Assembly: GCF_002892795.1 (NCBI RefSeq) | Contig: NZ_PJMC01000008.1 | Span: 62,001-126,000, forward strand | Length of the DNA stretch: 64,000 nt | Origin: Arthrobacter sp. AFG20 | Lineage (GTDB): Bacteria; Actinomycetota; Actinomycetes; Actinomycetales; Micrococcaceae | Direction of reading: 5' to 3' | Part shown: positions 61,439-64,000 of the stretch, piece after piece | How the letters are laid out: every line of letters starts with the position of its first letter | How positions within the stretch are numbered: position 1 is the first letter of the stretch | Made by a program: the position numbers and the translations under genes | The notes under the pieces: generated by a model | What the model saw: only the letters and a program-made list of their open reading frames with translations | Told to the model about the DNA's origin: nothing | Database searches by the model: none

Positions 61439-61744
61439 ATGTGCCTCGGAATACCCGGCAGGGTCGTTGAACTCCTCGAGGGGTACGGCGGCCAGCTCGC
61501 CCTCGTCGATGTGGCAGGAGTGCGGCGGAAGATCAATATCGGACTGCTGGATGAGGGGCCCCTGGTACCCGGCACATGGGTCCTGATCCACATGGGCTTT
61601 GCGCTGGAACGCATGGATGCCGCGGGCGCGGAACAGGCCATGGAAGGACTGGAGCTGATGGGCCGCCCGGCGGACACCGGCCCCGGATCCCAACCGGCAC
61701 AACCACCACAAGGAGAGCAGCATGTCACCCACGAACCAGCCTGA
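61439..61744 (+). CDS. hypC: Hydrogenase maturation chaperone HypC
   Basis: The 101-residue protein begins MCLGIPGRVVEL with the essential Cys2. It carries the Fe(CN)2CO unit with HypD and passes it to the large subunit. The core is 75 residues; the last 25 are Pro/Gln-rich. Those last codons overlap the start of the next gene by 23 bases in another frame. HypD, HypE and HypF, which HypC needs, are not in the window. Confidence 0.94.
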   Translation: MCLGIPGRVVELLEGYGGQLALVDVAGVRRKINIGLLDEGPLVPGTWVLIHMGFALERMDAAGAEQAMEGLELMGRPADTGPGSQPAQPPQGEQHVTHEPA

Positions 61745-62096
61745 CCCCGCCGGCGAGGAGACGGGCGCCGCCCAGGGCGCCGCAGAGGGCACCGCTGAGG
61801 GCACCGCGCCAGGGACAGCCCGGGCTTTCGGCAGCGAACCGCCGCTGAAGGAACCCGCCCAGCCCGGAGCGGACGAAACCCCTGAAGACGCGGCACCTGC
61901 TCCGGCCGACGTCGGCGTCAGCACCACCCGCAGGGGCGAGGACGTCATCAAGGAGGAGGGTACCGAACCGGGACGCGAGCACGCGGGAACCGATGATTCG
62001 CCTGCCGGCCGGCCAGCCGGCGAGTCGTCCGCCCGCGATGCGACGGCCGTCAAGACCCCCGAGCATCCCGACGGTGCGGCGCCGCAGTCACCGTAG
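61722..62096 (+). CDS. Disordered acidic protein at the end of the hydrogenase operon
   Basis: The 124-residue product is Ala, Glu, Gly, Pro and Thr-rich, without hydrophobic core, cysteines or tryptophan, so probably unfolded. Repeats of the AEGTAEGTAPGTA type occur early; the sequence GVSTTRRGEDVIKEEG in the middle is the only folded-looking motif. AAGGAGAG precedes the ATG at good spacing, which argues for translation despite the overlap with hypC. No family recognised. Confidence 0.6.
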   Translation: MSPTNQPDPAGEETGAAQGAAEGTAEGTAPGTARAFGSEPPLKEPAQPGADETPEDAAPAPADVGVSTTRRGEDVIKEEGTEPGREHAGTDDSPAGRPAGESSARDATAVKTPEHPDGAAPQSP

Positions 62097-62149
62097 GCGG
62101 CCGCAGAAGCTGTTCGCAGGGGTTGGTGTCCGGGCGCTGCTGCTCGCTG

Positions 62150-62923
62150 CTAATGTTCGAGCGCTATGGCTGCGCCGCGGTGTTCGACGCCGCTGTTGGC
62201 AATCCGGAGGTGCCGCGCCGTAAAGTGCTTGAGCTGCTGCAGTTGGTGGGTGGAGAGGCGGTCGCATACCCAGTCCCAGTGCAGTGAGACAACGTCGCCT
62301 ACTGCCAGCCCGGCCACGAAACCGGTCCCGTTCACGGCAAACTTGGCTGATTCCACCACGGGCTCGCCGATGTCCAGGGCTGTGCCGTCCCATACCAGCG
62401 GCCGGGACCGCACGACGGCGTCGTCCCCGGATATCGCGAGCACCTGTCCCCAGCGGATCCGGCACCTGTCCAGCACGTTCAGCGCGGTGGCGTGCCGGCG
62501 TTCGTCGCGGAGCAGGCCCAGCCACGGGTAGATTTCGAACACGTGGAAACTGTGGTGCGGGACCCCGCCGGCCAGCACGCCTTCCACCAGATGCGGGAAC
62601 TGCCGCCCGGTGCGCGCCCGGAACCTGTCCTCCATGGAATTGCCGAGGTTGGCGATGCCGACGGTATCCAGCAGGCTGTTGCCCACCCAGTAGGCCTCCA
62701 CCACGCGGACGTCCAGCGGATCGGCGATGCCATGCGATCCGGCGATCAGTTCGAGGTAGGGCCAGGCTCCGGCAAAGCCCTTGGCCAGTTCGCGGAGCCC
62801 CTGGTCCGTGACGCCGGACTGCCCGTAATGCAGCAGGGCGTCGCTGTCCGGCGGGCCGCAGCTGCCCCGTGAATTGGGCGGATAGGCATAGCGGACGAAC
62901 AACTGGGCACCATCGATAACCAT
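62150..62923 (-). CDS. DUF6390-like protein next to the hydrogenase operon
   Basis: The 257-residue cytosolic protein is recognised from memory as DUF6390, which recurs beside group 1h hydrogenases. It begins MVIDGAQLFVRYAYPPN, with GLRELAKGFAGAWPYLEL, a histidine-containing GGVPHHSFHVFEIYPWLGLL near residue 145, and a C-terminal WDWVCDRLSTHQL. The histidines could bind a metal. The chosen ATG has AAGG nine bases upstream; a longer start at 62971 is possible. It is convergent with the hydrogenase operon. Function unknown. Confidence 0.78.
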   Translation of the reverse strand: MVIDGAQLFVRYAYPPNSRGSCGPPDSDALLHYGQSGVTDQGLRELAKGFAGAWPYLELIAGSHGIADPLDVRVVEAYWVGNSLLDTVGIANLGNSMEDRFRARTGRQFPHLVEGVLAGGVPHHSFHVFEIYPWLGLLRDERRHATALNVLDRCRIRWGQVLAISGDDAVVRSRPLVWDGTALDIGEPVVESAKFAVNGTGFVAGLAVGDVVSLHWDWVCDRLSTHQLQQLKHFTARHLRIANSGVEHRGAAIALEH

Positions 62924-63106
62924 CCCGTGGCCACCTTCTGCGAGCGTCCTCTGAAAGTAGCACCCGGCCATGGTGCCGACAAGGGACCGGCCGCGGGCCG
63001 GCAGGTCCGGGCAGCGAGACCGGCCCGTCGCCGAACGCAGGAGAAAGCGTTGACAGCCCTGCCCCCGAAGCGGATGCTGTGAAGACCCACGCGCAGGGAG
63101 TCAACG

Positions 63107-64000
63107 ATGACAGCTGCAGACCTAAACCGCCGCTCCGCCCTACAGGTGTTTATGGCGGGCGGCTCCGCCGCCCTGCTGGCCGGATGCGGCGCATCCGGCA
63201 CCGCCCCGCCGTCGTCCCCTGCGGGCAGCACCAACAGCATCAGCCTCACGGACCAGCGGGGCCGGACCCTGTCCTTTGACCGGCCGGTGGCCCGGGTTGT
63301 CACCATCCCGATGCCGTCGGCGTCCCTTCTGGTTGCCGTCGACCGCAGCGCCGACCATCTCGCGGCCCTGCACAACGCCTCCTGGGTGGCCATGCGCGAC
63401 GGCATCATGGGCTCCATGTTTCCTGCCGCCCTGGGTCTCCCGCACGACATCGCCACCCAGGACTTCACCGCCAACGTTGAAAGCATCCGGGCGCTCAACC
63501 CGGACGTGGTGGTCCAATGGTCGGACGCGCAGCTCATCGAGCCCCTGGAGAAGGCGGGGCTTCAGGTTCTGGGGCTGAAAAACTCCGGCACCCAGGAGGA
63601 CGTCGACGCATGGGTCGCCATGTTCGCCGCCATGCTCGGCAAGCCCGAACGTGCCACCGAGCTCAAGACCCGTAGCGACCGGGAGCTTGCCGAGGTCAAG
63701 TCCCTGGCGGCCGGGCGCGCATCCAAGGGCCCGAGCATCCTGTACTTCAACCGCTTCACCGGCGGGCTCAAGGTTGCCGGCGCCAACAGCTACAACGACT
63801 TCTACATCAAGCTCGTGGGCGGCTCCAACCCGCCAACAGGCAAGGACCCGCTGACCGGTTCCGGGATGGTGGGCGTGGACATCGAGCAGGTCCTGCGCTG
63901 GGACCCCGAGGTCATCCTGCTGGGCAACTTCGACGCCGCCATGCCGCAGGACATCTACTCCGACCCGGTGTGGCAGAACGTGGCCGCGGTCCGCTCGAAG
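63107..64000 (+). CDS. Substrate-binding lipoprotein of a metal/siderophore ABC transporter, partial
   Basis: The open frame runs past the window edge; 298 codons are visible. An N-terminal RRSALQVFMAGGSAALLAGCG combines a twin-arginine-like export signal with lipobox LAGC. The body is of the BtuF/FecB clamshell type, with LTDQRGRTLSFDRPVARVV, ALNPDVVVQWSD and DPEVILLGNFD. It may bind a siderophore, cobalamin or a nickel chelate. GGGAG precedes the ATG. It follows the nickel enzyme locus, so nickel supply is one possibility, but the transporter genes lie outside. Confidence 0.85.
   Translation, partial: MTAADLNRRSALQVFMAGGSAALLAGCGASGTAPPSSPAGSTNSISLTDQRGRTLSFDRPVARVVTIPMPSASLLVAVDRSADHLAALHNASWVAMRDGIMGSMFPAALGLPHDIATQDFTANVESIRALNPDVVVQWSDAQLIEPLEKAGLQVLGLKNSGTQEDVDAWVAMFAAMLGKPERATELKTRSDRELAEVKSLAAGRASKGPSILYFNRFTGGLKVAGANSYNDFYIKLVGGSNPPTGKDPLTGSGMVGVDIEQVLRWDPEVILLGNFDAAMPQDIYSDPVWQNVAAVRSK

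Overview
The window is chromosomal DNA from a high-GC Gram-positive bacterium, most likely a member of the Micrococcaceae close to Arthrobacter or Pseudarthrobacter. This rests on base composition, GTP-dependent PEP carboxykinase, an actinobacterial Lhr helicase, a c-di-AMP riboswitch ahead of a resuscitation-factor-like transglycosylase, many leaderless starts and a group 1h [NiFe] hydrogenase. I see no phage, plasmid, transposase or CRISPR. All family names come from reading translated sequence and from memory of the families; no database was searched.

Layout. 1-6.2 kb: tail of an unknown gene, NO-detoxifying hmp with an NsrR-like operator, convergent pckG, tRNA-Arg(ACG), a FadR-type regulator and a divergent flavin disulfide reductase. 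6.2-10.4 kb: a four-gene operon (ABC-like protein without a P-loop, YhgE/Pip membrane protein, TetR, small membrane protein) behind a clear palindromic operator. 10.4-17.4 kb: sixA, a receiver-less winged-helix regulator with a 0.6 kb control region, a secreted membrane protein, a two-component system, and the riboswitch-controlled transglycosylase. 17.5-23 kb: an operon with a GT2-GtrA fusion and two GT39 glycosyltransferases. 23-30 kb: HAD phosphatase, VOC protein, upp, PAP2 phosphatase, tadA, YcaQ-like protein, then an operon of GT4, a diverged pterin synthase-like protein and an alcohol dehydrogenase. 30-39 kb: tRNA-Ser(CGA), several hairpins, a hypothetical, an SRPBCC protein, and two RND permeases flanking a tiny lipoprotein. 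39-52.4 kb: DUF4232 lipoprotein, Rieske-FAD oxidoreductase, lhr, nei, a yczE/MocR pair, a pseudouridine synthase, a macro-domain protein, DedA and a hypothetical. 52.5-63 kb: the hydrogenase locus. From 63.1 kb: a metal- or siderophore-type binding lipoprotein that runs off the end.

The hydrogenase locus is the most interesting part. Genes hypA, hypB, hhyS, hhyL, a NifU/Rieske-like fusion, two DUF families, a 460-residue orphan, a 39-residue membrane peptide, the maturation protease, hypC and a disordered protein lie on one strand with mostly 1-4 bp overlaps, so they look like one transcript. A DUF6390-type gene follows on the other strand. hypD, hypE and hypF are not in the window. This type of enzyme scavenges atmospheric H2 during starvation. 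The likely new biology is in the uncharacterised accessory proteins and in the electron route through the four-cysteine Rieske-like domain.

Across the window at least seven genes have a TANNNT hexamer exactly six bases before the start codon, indicating leaderless mRNAs. Two families of short dispersed repeats are also present: a 63 bp element with perfect ends and a nested hairpin with a fixed apical sequence.
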